From Torymus aiolomorphi (Eukaryota > Arthropoda > Insecta > Hymenoptera > Torymidae): a stretch of 64,000 bases of DNA. Of the stretch, positions 26,745-37,326 are shown piece after piece (the stretch's first letter is position 1; each line of letters begins with the position of its first letter). The stretch is from the NCBI GenBank assembly GCA_036365515.1, contig CM070877.1, forward strand, positions 19,224,701 through 19,288,700. The letters run 5' to 3'. Made by a program: the position numbers and the translations under genes. The notes beneath the pieces are model-generated. The model was given only the letters and a program-made list of their open reading frames with translations. It did no database searches and was not told where the DNA came from.

Positions 26745-27832
26745 CTCAAATTATATTCCTAATTATATTCCTAACCCCAAGTAGGCGGGGGATGCGGGTT
26801 CCACGCGTATACGGGAGCGCGTCATTCGTGCAAACAAGGGAAAATAATTATTTATATAATTCCTAACCCCAAGTAGGCGGGGGATGCGAGTTCCACGCGT
26901 ATACGGGAGTGCGTTAGACGTGTATACATGGCAAAATAATTATTTATATAATTCTTATCCCCGAGTAGGCGGGGGATGCGAGCTCCACGCGTATTCGGAA
27001 ACGCGTCAGACGTGAATACATGGCAAAATAATTATTTAAATAATTGTTAACCCGACGTAAGCGGGGGATACGAGTTTCACGCGTATACGGGAGCGCATCA
27101 GACTTGTATACAAGGGAAAATAATTATTTATATAATTCCTAACCCCAAGTAGGTGGGGGATGCGAGTTTCACTCGTATACGGGAGCGCGTTAGACGTGTA
27201 TACATACGTGGAAAAATTAAAATAATTCTTAACCTCATGTAGGAGGGGGGTGCTCCCGTATTCGCGTGGAATGCGCACCTTGGAGTTTAGAATTATTTAA
27301 ATAATTATTTTGCCTTGTATACACGTCTGACGCGCTCCCGTATACGCGTGGAACTCGCATCCCCCGCTTACGTGGGGTTAAAAATTATTTAAATAATTAT
27401 TTAGCCATGTATTCACGTCTGACGCGTTCCCGTATACGCGTGGAACTCGCATCCCCCGTCTACTTGGGGTTAGGAATTATATAAATAATTATTTTCGCTT
27501 GTATGCACGTCTAACGCGCTCCCGTATACGCGTGGATCTCACATCCCCCGCCTACTTGGGGTTAGGAATTATATAAATAATTATTTTGCCTTGTATACAC
27601 GTCGGGCGCGCTCCCGTATACGCGTGGAACTCGCATCCCCCGCCTACATGGGGTTAAGAATTATATAAATAATTATTTTGGCATGTATACACGTCTAACG
27701 CGCTCCCGTATACGCGTGGAACTCGCATCCCCCGTCTACTTGGGGTTAGGAATTATATAAATAATTATTTTCCCTTGTTTGCACGTCTGACGCGCTTCCG
27801 TATACGCGTGGAACTCGCATTCCCCGCCTAGA
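26745..27832. repeat. 92-bp satellite array that inverts in the middle
   Basis: Six units in one orientation are anchored at 26775, 26867, 26959, 27051, 27143 and 27233. They are followed by six units in the opposite orientation anchored at 27361, 27453, 27545, 27637, 27729 and about 27821. Spacing is 92 bp in each half. Each unit contains TAACCCCAAGTAGGCGGGGG, CCACGCGTATACGGGAG and an AT palindrome TAATTATTTATATAATT. The switch point is at about 27245-27300. The array has no coding potential. Confidence 0.95.
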
Positions 27833-27841
27833 AAAGAAATT

Positions 27842-28065
27842 TTGAAGCAACTAATTCAATTTTACTCCCTCAATCGTTGGACATGCAAAACTCATTTTTT
27901 CATGTTTCAATTTTTTTCTCAAAAACTAGCCAAAGGAATGGATTCAAATTTTTACAGATTACAGCTGTTTATATTCGACATTATCGCGATTTTTTTCAGA
28001 AAAATTGACCGCTTAGTTTGTGGATTATAAGCTTTTACAAAAAAACTCGTTTTTGTTAATAACAA
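27842..28065. repeat. Dispersed repeat, also at 43.56-43.76 kb inverted
   Basis: The segment from CAATCGTTGGACAT through ATTGACCGCTTAGTTTG to ACTCGTTTTTGTTAATAAC is a diverged reverse-complement copy of the DNA beside the GT microsatellite at 43.24 kb. The open frame here on the plus strand follows from its low complexity and is not called a gene. Confidence 0.75.
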
Positions 28066-28199
28066 CAATATAGGTTTTTTATGCTCTTTTGAATGCTATA
28101 CCTATCTGATTCAGAAATTTAAATCCCATTATTGAAACACACACATTTCGTATATAATAAATCGATAATAACCGAATAACTCACGGTCATGTGACTTAT

Positions 28200-28535
28200 T
28201 TACCCCCAAAAGTGTAAAAGTCTTATAGAATAGTCCGAAGGAGTGTAAATCGATGAAATCAGTCTTTTGAAAGGTTAGCAATAACAATTTACACTTTATA
28301 AAGTAGAAAACATAGATTTTAATTTTTTCCAAAAGTGTAAATATATCGAATTAATCCTTTGAACAAACAGTCCAATGTTTTACACTTTATAAAGTTGAAA
28401 ACGTAGACTTTAATCTTTTGCAAAAGTGTAAAATCATCAAATTAATCTTTATAAAGTGTAAAATCATCAAATTAATCCATATAAAGTGTAAAATTCTTAA
28501 ATTTATCGCTAAAACTGATAAAACGTGCATTTTAC
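28200..28535. repeat. Degenerate short repeats with TTTACACTTTATAAAGT
   Basis: The words TTTACACTTTATAAAGT, AAAAGTGTAAA and ATCAAATTAATC recur many times in both orientations over about 330 bp. It is a decayed repeat cluster interrupting the 92-bp satellite territory. Confidence 0.6.
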
Positions 28536-28564
28536 TCTTTAGTAAAGTAGAAAATAGACGTTTT

Positions 28565-28825
28565 TAACGTTATTGTTGCACGTCTACGTAATTTCCTAAT
28601 ATGCGTGATGGGCCTCATATCCCCCGCCTACTTGGGTTTAAAAATGGTTTTAATAATTGTCATGCTTATTGTTGCACATCTACGTAATTCCCTAATATGC
28701 GTGGACCTTGCCTCCTCCGGCTACTTAGGTTTAAAAATTATTTAAATAATCGTTTTGCTTATTTTTTCATGTCTACATGACTCCCTTATATGCGAGGACC
28801 TCTTAGCCCCCGCCTACTCCCCCCC
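28565..28825. repeat. Diverged outlying units of the 92-bp satellite
   Basis: Three degenerate units keep the words CCCCCGCCTACTTGGG and AATATGCGTG in the same orientation as the second half of the main array. The anchors at about 28621, 28713 and 28806 are again 92 bp apart. The next stretch (28826-29050) holds poly-C, poly-G and CT microsatellites and no gene. Confidence 0.85.
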
Positions 28826-29279
28826 CCCTCTCTGCACTCATTTCATTTTAAATATTTTATTGTTATATTTTACTCTTGGGGGGGGGGATCGCCCCCTGGA
28901 TCCGCCCCTGTGAAGATTCTCCCACTGTCGTCCATGCTCTCTCTCTCTCTCTCTGCTCTCTTCCTCAGCCTGTGTGATCTCTTGTTCGGCCAATGTACTC
29001 TCTCCTTGGGCCCCCGTACTCTGTCTTTCAGCCGTATTTAAGGGCATTATCGTGCTATATTAAGGTGACTCGCTATTTAATTTTGATGTCATAAATTATT
29101 AAAATATAATAATGTAAGTACACACGGATATGAAAGGTGAATATATAACCCATTCACTAATGAAATAGTGAATATTCACTAATTCTTAGTGGAAATATTC
29201 ACTATTAATGTTTAGTGGTTTATTTACTAATTCAACTTTAGAGGGTGTAGCCTAATTAATATTAGACATGAAAATGAAG

Positions 29280-29910
29280 ATTACAGAATTTTCTTTTAAA
29301 TCGAGGGAACGTTAATGGGCTTCGTGCGTCAGTAAAAGTTGATCAATTGCCTAAACGGACAATTTTCTTCTAAACCGAAAGAACGTTTGCAAACTTATGC
29401 GCACGGCCGTATAAGTCCTTCAGTCACAGTATGATTTGTAGCTTTTGTAATTTACTTCCAAGTCACGAGAACGTTAACACGCACTGCACTCCTGCATAAA
29501 TAGTTTACTAGCCTCACGATTAAGAGCTCCGATAATTTTATTTCCAGTAATAAGAACGTCGTGCTTCCCGCACATGCATCCGCCGGTTAGTTACCTCACG
29601 ATTAAAAGATTTGATTATTGTCTTTCTAGACACAACAAAGCTAGCGCTCTTCAAGCGCATGTGTAAGTCCATCGCCCGCCTGAAGACTTATAGCTTGGAT
29701 AATTTTGTTTTAAATAGACGGAAAGTGAAGTACTTACGCAGGCGTGCGAGGCTTACAAACTATCTTTCGGTTTACAAGACAATTATTGAAGCTGTCAGTC
29801 TTTAGGTATTGATCAACTTTCATTGACACATGCAGATTTTCTTTCAAGTCACAAGACCGTTGGTGCATTTGGCGCTCATGTGTAAGCCGTTTTCTCTCGT
29901 AAGGAATCAT
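29280..29910. repeat. Old degenerate tandem repeat, period about 85 bp
   Basis: A loose consensus (AATTTTCTTT, AAGAACGTT, GCGCATGTGTAAGTC, CACGATTAAAAG) recurs with anchors near 29308, 29381, 29469, 29554, 29637, 29721 and 29853. Most intervals are 83-88 bp. The units are strongly diverged. No protein is supported. Confidence 0.55.
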
Positions 29911-30970
29911 TGTTTAAATAATTAAACTGAACTGATGTAAAATAGTTAGATTAGAAGATTGTAACAAATTCATCTGATCACCCAAATTGAACCAGTTGCA
30001 TGCAAAACAATAATTAATAATAAACAAGTAACTATCTGCAATATCTACCTTAGAAACCGTTATAACTCAACACCTGGTCTTTAGACAACTTAATAAAACA
30101 ACTCCCAAAACTATTCATATTACTAGGCAATGTTAACAGCCACAATACTTTATGGGGTTCATACAAGATAGATAAAAGGGGCAGAATAATAGAGGAAATT
30201 GTCACCAATAATAACTTACAAGAAGAGTGCACGTTTCTAGAATCTTTTTTGCTCGTCTTCACATCATAAATATTTGCAAAGTGATGGCCAAGAGACATAA
30301 TTTTTTTTAATGAAATCGAGCATATTTGAGATTCAATTACCTATATCTTAAGAAAAAGGGATCATTTGATGAAAAATAAATCGATTTTCAAAGCCTTGTT
30401 AAATCCGTTTCCTAGAGGGTGTGCATTCTCCTTATTAGTAATATACTGAATGACCTATCTCCGATATATCTTAATGTAAGCAATAACAAAACCAGCGTCA
30501 CGGATTACTATATACTTACTATGTGCAGTAACTGTATTTATACTGTGTTTGACTAGCATTCCCTGGATTACCCTTATGGCAGTGATTACCACTGGACAAA
30601 CCATTATTTCACAACCGCATATATCGAGGTTTAAGTTGTGTAAAGTAGATTGGATTAACTATAAGGAAACCATATCTGAAAACAAAAGAATTTAGTAAAG
30701 CTCTCTACAAAATCACAATCACAAATCACAGAAAAAATTGATATCTATACATGGCAAGATATGCGTCATGTGTGTCCATGGCGTCGGAGTCAATATTGGC
30801 CATTTCTTTACACGTTATTTCCCATATAAATGGAAATTTAAACCTGGAAAGGTGTAACGAGCAGAGCTTTAGTAGTCTATTTTATTAATTAAATGTAGTC
30901 ATTAGAAAAATTACATTCTAGTCAAAATAAAGGTAGATAGTTTGCAACGTCATATCAAGATTCTCAAGCA
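29911..30970. other. Intergenic AT-rich DNA, nothing recognised
   Basis: No exon-like frame, RNA gene or inverted repeat stood out on either strand in this kilobase. Confidence 0.4.
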
Positions 30971-31650
30971 AGAAAGTGGACAGAGATTGTTTCTGTTATT
31001 ATCAGTAACGATAAGCACTATTTTAGCGTGAGCATACATTCGAACTTACAAAAAATAAGCGACTATTATTAATTGCAAAAAGATGCCCTATCAAATAAAC
31101 CAAAAAATTTAATTTCAACATGATTTTGAAACAATCTTTCATGTTTAAGTTCTGTTTTTCAAACAGCAAACTTTGTTAACACGTCCCGTACACCATTTTT
31201 TAAGGCATTATTAACAAGTAAATAGAGACAACTTTAAACACTTGCTCCGTGATTAAATGATGAGCGTAACAAGGAATTACGGTTAGCATGTTAACTGATA
31301 GTGAGAGGCAAGAAAGTGGACAGAGATTGTTTCTGTTATTATCAGTAACGATAAGCACTATTTTAGCGTGAGCATACATTCGAACTTACAAAAAATAAGC
31401 GACTATTATTAATTGCAAAAAGATGCCCTATCAAATAAACCAAAAAATTTAATTTCAACATGATTTTGAAACAATCTTTCATGTTTAAGTTCTGTTTTTC
31501 AAACAGCAAACTTTGTTAACACGTCCCGTACACCATTTTTTAAGGCATTATTAACAAGTAAATAGAGACAACTTTAAACACTTGCTCCGTGATTAAATGA
31601 TGAGCGTAACAAGGAATTACGGTTAGCATGTTAACTGATAGTGAGAGGCA
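30971..31650. repeat. Two apparently identical 340-bp tandem copies
   Basis: Copy one is 30971-31310 and copy two 31311-31650, starting AGAAAGTGGACAGAGATTG and ending GTGAGAGGCA. I saw no difference between the copies. There is no coding content. Identity implies a recent duplication, recent conversion, or an assembly artefact. Confidence 0.95.
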
Positions 31651-31780
31651 GAGGGACTCACTTCACTCATTTCAATAAAGCACCCCAAACAGTGAGAGGC
31701 AAGGGGACTCACTTCAATAAAGTACCCCAAACAGTGAGAGACAAGGGGACTCACTTTAATCAAGCACCCCAAAGGAAACA
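31640..31780. repeat. Minisatellite with GTGAGAGGCAAGGGGACTCA units
   Basis: Three imperfect units of about 40-50 bp run directly on from the 340-bp duplication. Each has GTGAGAG.CA.GGGACTCACTT and then CACCCCAAA. The predicted 68-residue frame is a by-product of the repeat. Confidence 0.8.
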
Positions 31781-32049
31781 GTCCTTGCTACGTCCACGTC
31801 GTTGTTTCTGGGTAACGCTAAAAGCAAGATTAGCAGAAAACGAATAACACTTTGGACACAAGATTCTACGTTGTTTTTTCGATTTCAATATTAAAAAGTT
31901 TTTTTAAAGCAATGCTATGACCTGGAATTGGCCTTGAAAATTGATCCCAAGGTGAAGGTATTCTGTTTAATAAGACCTATCTGTAAAAGATACCTTTAAA
32001 ACGTAGATTCTATCAAAAAAGTAAAATGAACAGATAGTAAAAAAATTTT

Positions 32050-32460
32050 TATCATTTGACCTTGACGTGTCCTTCGAAAGGTCAGATCAACAAGAACAAC
32101 TGAAATATTAACTATAACGTCAAAATTTTCGCTTCTTTTTGAATCGGGTATCATAAACGAAATTTTCCGCTAAAAACCCATTTTTGAACTTCAAATTACC
32201 GTGAAAAATTACCTCAAGGTCAATATTTTCAAGGACGTTTTCATACTTGGATTCGGTATTTATCACAAAGATGCCTTTGCCATGATTTGTCCGTCAGAAA
32301 ATTTAAAAAAATATCACTTAGCTTTTTTAGCTTTCCACCTTAAAATGACCTTCTCAAGGTCACGGCTCTTTTCGAATCCAGAGTAAAAAATAGGGGTTCC
32401 CATTAAAGAAAAACACTCTGACCTTGAAATGACCTTGAAAATGAAGTTCAAGGTCAAAAC
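32050..32460. promoter_or_regulatory. Cluster of TCAAGGTCA words (possible nuclear-receptor half-sites)
   Basis: Six perfect copies of TCAAGGTCA, on either strand, occur at 32057, 32214, 32354, 32419, 32430 and 32448. This is the extended half-site bound by monomeric receptors such as FTZ-F1 and ERR. The same word occurs at 36139, 36269 and 36289 inside a MITE, so it may simply belong to a dispersed repeat family. Binding is inference. The adjoining 31780-32050 and 32460-32875 hold no recognised gene. Confidence 0.4.
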
Positions 32461-32875
32461 TAATTGCACAGATAGATGATCCTATTTGTCCTGAACAACT
32501 TTTGTATGAACCATTTTCTTTGTATTACCTCTTAGAAACCGAGAAATTCGGGTACATCGATTAAAATGGCCCACCGTGTATATACTAAGGGGGCTTCGCC
32601 CCCTGCTCATTCCGCTCGCCAACCCCCATTTTTAGAGATAAATATTAATAATAATGAATAAGAATAATCTTGTATTAAATAATATCATGAAACATTTATT
32701 TTTTCTTTTAAATTTTCTGTAATGTTTTTTAAAAACATTATTCTTAACATTTATTAATTTTTAAAATAGTGAGTATATTTATATTTAACAAAATAATGCA
32801 TAATATATATGTAGTTCATTACGACAGCTTTGATTTTATTTGTTATTTATTGGTTATAAACTAATTTTTCAGCAA

Positions 32876-33125
32876 AATCCAGTAATATTTCAATTGTTGT
32901 CCGCCATTTTGAATTTTCAAAATCTGAGTTCAGATTCGTAATCAGCGAATCCAGAAATCCTAATATGCGAATCCAGAAATCCCCCATATACAATTGCAAA
33001 ATTCAGTAATATTTCAATATTTGGCCGCCATTTTAAATTGACAAAATATGAGTTCAGATTCATAATCAGCGAATCCAGATACTCCCTATGTACAATTTTC
33101 AGTAAAATCCAGTAATATTTCAATT
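32876..33125. repeat. Three imperfect tandem units of about 105-125 bp
   Basis: CCAGTAATATTTCAATT, then CCGCCATT, then AGCGAATCCAGA recur three times, anchored near 32881, 33006 and 33110. The DNA from 33170 to 34378 that follows is AT-rich and shows no gene. Confidence 0.7.
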
Positions 33126-34378
33126 CTTGTCCGCCATTATGCATTTTCAAATAAATCGGTTATTAGTAGCTTGAAAAAATAATAAAGAAAACTTGTCAAA
33201 AAATTGACAAAATTAAAGCCAGAAACCAGTGGCTGTTAGGGACTTGTTCATAAGAATAGGAAAGTCTAAAATGGTCAAATTGTTGATTTTTGAGTGTTTT
33301 TTTAGAAGAGAAAGTTATTTTCATACGTATACATAAGAAGTAATATTGGTCTAATTATAAGTTAATTTAAATAATTTATTGACTCGGAAGAGTACAATAA
33401 TAGCTGATTTTGGAGTTTTTTGGTAATAAAATGGATTTTTACATGGAAATCATTTCTTGCAACATTCTGACACCAGTACGGCTTCATTCTGGCATATTTG
33501 ACATTAGCTGTGATCGAAACCTTAGAAAAGCTCATTTTAAGTCTTAAAATGGCCAAAATGACCTTCAAACTTTTTCCAATGACTTTGGAATGATGTTTTT
33601 CTGAAAATTGAGAAAATTTGCAAGTAAAAATGTATGTATCACTTTTTCTAAAAATTGCATCGTTTTGGAGTTATTTAGGCTTGAATATAGGCAAGAAAGA
33701 AAACTTTGATGTTCTGAAAATGGTTGAAACCGTACAGAGTCAAATATCCAAATACTAATGAATATGTATCGCATATTTTCCTACAAATTTACAAGTTAGT
33801 TTATTATTACATTTTTTTCTATATATATTTACTATTTCTATTCTATTTATATTTCATTGATACTTTTTAGCGCCATTTCGGTCAGTAGGTTGCTGCTCTG
33901 AGGAGTTAATCAATTGTCGATAACTGAAAAATAGTTAAAATCGTGTAGTGTGTGCCATTTCCATAACCCTGATATATTATTAACGCACGTTTACTGAGCG
34001 TTCATTTCCATTCTGCTTTTCTTGCTATATCGTTCTCGCGTTCATGTATGCTGAACTCGCTTCTTCAAGTTGTAATGATTTTTCAATCAACCGGTAAACA
34101 TTATTTTTGATTTTTATACTAATTCTTCTCGTGATTTTCTTTAGAATATACTTGGTTTCTAAAGAAATTATTCGGTATTTTTATGCCACCTGAGACTAGA
34201 TTAAGACTTTGCATTGAATATTTCGGTCCTCTATAGGAGATTTTTCTTAGATTTTACAGACTGATTAGCAATAAAGGCTTTACATTGTTTCCCGGTAACG
34301 CATTTACTTAAGTACACACCTTAAATATTATCATTAGCATAATATTTTTTGACTGTGACTATCAGGAGGTCTATATAT

Positions 34379-35818
34379 CTGTGGCTTTCAGGAATAACGA
34401 CTTAACTGACTTTTTGTCGAAATTGAGTTAGCACCGGAATTTATACCTTCTAACTACCCTTTTTCATTTAGACTTGATCCGGAAATCTGAAACGCGTTCA
34501 AAGAGCAAATATCAGCTAAGTGCATAATCACTTAAGGTAGTTCACCCGGTCGAAACAGCAGTTTTAGTTTTTGTATTTTTTAAATAATGTTTTATTAAGT
34601 TGATAATCCAAGAGTAAGATGTAACAAATATATACTAGAAGGAACATAAGACAATTTTTTTCAGCCAAATTCAGGCAATAGTCACTATGCTATTGTTACA
34701 ATTAAAGACAAAAACTTCAATAAGTTTCTCTAATTTTTTTATTTTTTATCCGATCTTAACGAAGTAAAGCTTATTTTGTTCGTTAAGAAATTTCAGGGGG
34801 AGTATCGGTGGGAAAATTTATGATACGAGGTACCAGTACGGCGCAACATCAATTTGTTCATCTTAAACACTCTAAAACTTGACTTACTTTTCTTAAATAA
34901 ATTGATATTGCGCCGTACTGGTAACTCGTATCATAAATTTTCCCACCGATACTCCCCCTGAAATTTCTTAACGAACAAAATAAGCTTTATTTCGTTAAGA
35001 TCGGATAAAAAATAAAAAAACTAGAGAAACTTATTGAAGTTTTTGTCTTTAATTGTAACAATAGCATAGTGATTATTGCCTGAATTTGTCTGAAAAAAAT
35101 TGTCTTATGTTCCTTCTAGTATATATTTATTACATGTACTTTCTCTTGGATTATCAACTTAATAAAACATTATTTAAAAAATACAAAAACTAAAACTGCT
35201 GTTTCGATCGGGTAAACTACCGTAACTGCAACTGTGCCTGGGAAAACCACTTAACTGAATATTTATATTTAATTAAAAGCACCGTTTTGAAGTTAATACT
35301 ATACAATAAATAGATTATGACATACTTATTTTTGTAGCAAGATCAAAGGCAATACAGCTTTGATTGCCAGGCGATGGGGCGAGTGTGCATAAACAATAAG
35401 CGAGTAACGTTCGGTATTCGTTTTACCGAATTCCGTTGACTTCACGCATATTCCGTTGGGAGGCGCATGCATGGAAATGAATATTTAAAAAAGAATTCGT
35501 ATTCTATGTTTTTAAGTGTAGAAATAATTATGTTATTTATCTTATTTGAACAATTTCCCTAAACCACTTAACTGTACAGTTAGCGGAATAACGACTTAAC
35601 TGTATTGTTCTGTTTGTTTATACAAAAAACAAAAATGCATTCTAGCAGCTGATAGTGGGGTTCGAAAGATATTCGATACCCTTGTAAATGTCTAAATTGT
35701 TATGACTCATCTCGCGCATTTCGATCTTACATATGAAGTGTCATGACAGAAATTTTAAAACGGCGATTTCTCGAAAACACGTACAAGTGGGTTAAGTCGT
35801 TATTCCTAGAAGCCACAG
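34379..35818. mobile_element. 1.4-kb TIR element, host of a nested foldback MITE
   Basis: The ends are inverted repeats: CTGTGGCTTTCAGGAATAAC at 34379 and its near-exact complement ending 35818. A truncated relative lies at 18648-18879. No transposase is encoded. The flanks TATAT and ATATT suggest a short AT target site but no definite duplication. A 686-bp foldback is inserted inside (34536-35221). Confidence 0.8.
34536..35221. mobile_element. Foldback MITE with about 320-bp arms at a TTAA site
   Basis: The left arm (34536-34857) and right arm (about 34899-35221) are nearly perfect inverted copies separated by about 40 bp. Termini are GGTAGTTCACCCGGTCG and its complement. The left flank is TTAA (34532-34535) and the right flank GTAA (35222-35225), a TTAA duplication with one mutation. 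The empty site can be read from the related copy at 18.7 kb, which shows CACTTAACTG uninterrupted. A transcript would fold into one very long hairpin. Confidence 0.9.
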
Positions 35819-35883
35819 ATATTAGGAGTATAATGAAATTAAGAACTCTTTGTAAGATTTTTTCTAAAAAATATTACAATTAA

Positions 35884-36422
35884 CCTTTAGGCTGTGGGGA
35901 AATTTCAGTACAAATTGACCTCTCAGAATATGTAAAATGTATACATAATATCACTGGATATCTCAGATAGAGTCGCTGACCTGACTGCTGGTCCATATAT
36001 CGACCAGCCCCGCAGGCAACGTAAAGTACAATGTAAAAAAATTTGTCTCTTTTGTTATGAAGATTTGAGAGGGTATTTCTATGTAATTTCACGCGTTGAA
36101 TATGAAAAAAATAGTAACAAAATTCTCGCAGACACCCTTGACCTTGAAAATCACCATTTGAAGGTCAAATTTCATTCCTACTATAAGTCAAGTTTTTAGA
36201 CGGTTTTCGTACGTAGTTTGATGTGCTGAATACGTAAAAAATAATAAAAAAATTCCTGTTGATAATCCTGACCTTGAAAATCAGTATTTCAAGGTCAAGA
36301 ATGTTTTGAGAAATTTTAAAACTATTTGTTATGTATTCAGAACATCAAATTTGATCTAAAAACTTCAAATATTCTTTGTCTCTAGAGTGGTCCATATATC
36401 GACCACCCCCGCAGCTAAAAGG
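35884..36422. mobile_element. 539-bp TTAA-flanked MITE
   Basis: TTAA lies at 35880-35883 and 36423-36426. The termini are CCTTTAGGCTGTGGGG and the complement of CCCCCGCAGCTAAAAGG. TCCATATATCGACCA occurs twice inside (about 35992 and 36391), as do TCAAGGTCA words. It has no coding capacity. Confidence 0.8.
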
Positions 36423-36461
36423 TTAAAATAGTTCATAGGAAATAACAAATAAATAAGATTA

Positions 36462-36486
36462 TGTGTGTGTGTGTGTGCGTGCGTGC

Positions 36487-36570
<84 letters not shown>
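36462..36570. repeat. (GT)n microsatellite
   Basis: About 54 dinucleotide units with a few GC interruptions near its left end. The following 36571-37326 is AT-rich; I looked there for a final exon of the transporter gene and found none I could support. Confidence 0.97.
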
Positions 36571-36572
<2 letters not shown>

Positions 36573-37326
36573 TCATTCTGTTATTTAAGTTTTTCATCAA
36601 TTTTTATAAACTCATAAGAGATTAATATAATAATTTATTAATGCTTTATTTATATTTATGTTATACTTAAGAAAATATTCAAATAATTTCTGAATAATTT
36701 ATATTAACGATTATATATTTTCTACAAAAATAAACCTTCAAGCACTTCTTTGAAAACAAACTCTCGTTCAAATCATAGATATAAAAACTTAGGCTTTACT
36801 AATCTTAATTTCATGTCCCAAAGTTACAAATGTTAAGGAAAAATCATAATTGTAATTGTTTAAGTTCAACATTTGTATTCAAATGTATTAAATACAGTTT
36901 GGAGAATATAGATATTTTTGTAGTTATATTTTATAAAATGTTACTTATAAAAAAGCTAGATTGTTGGATGATAATTATTTTTCTGACTTATAGCTTCTGC
37001 TTAGCATGCTTATTAATACAAAATATCTTATCTATTTACATTTTTCGATTTACAATTTAACAGAAAACTTCATTCATCGGTTTAACTCCTAAAATTTACT
37101 TATCTTGTTTACTAGGTTTGAAATGCGTTTCAACTCGATTTCTGTATGTTTAATGTTGGGTAGTTTATGTATCAACGATTATGGTGGTACTATTTATTAT
37201 AAGTATATCCTCATTTTTTTACAGTTTTCACTGGTATTTCATACATTGCAACTTCAACATATTTTTTTTGTGCGTAAAACCTGTTAATAAAAAATGACTG
37301 TTTGTTAATATATTAATAATCATTTG

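Noticed and set aside
26745..27832. CRISPR-like regular repeats
   Set aside because: There are no unique spacers between the units, the period is 92 bp with whole-unit similarity, and the genome is eukaryotic. It is a satellite.
34801..35000. Possible long hairpin microRNA precursor
   Set aside because: The hairpin is the centre of a 686-bp foldback transposon, far longer than a microRNA precursor.
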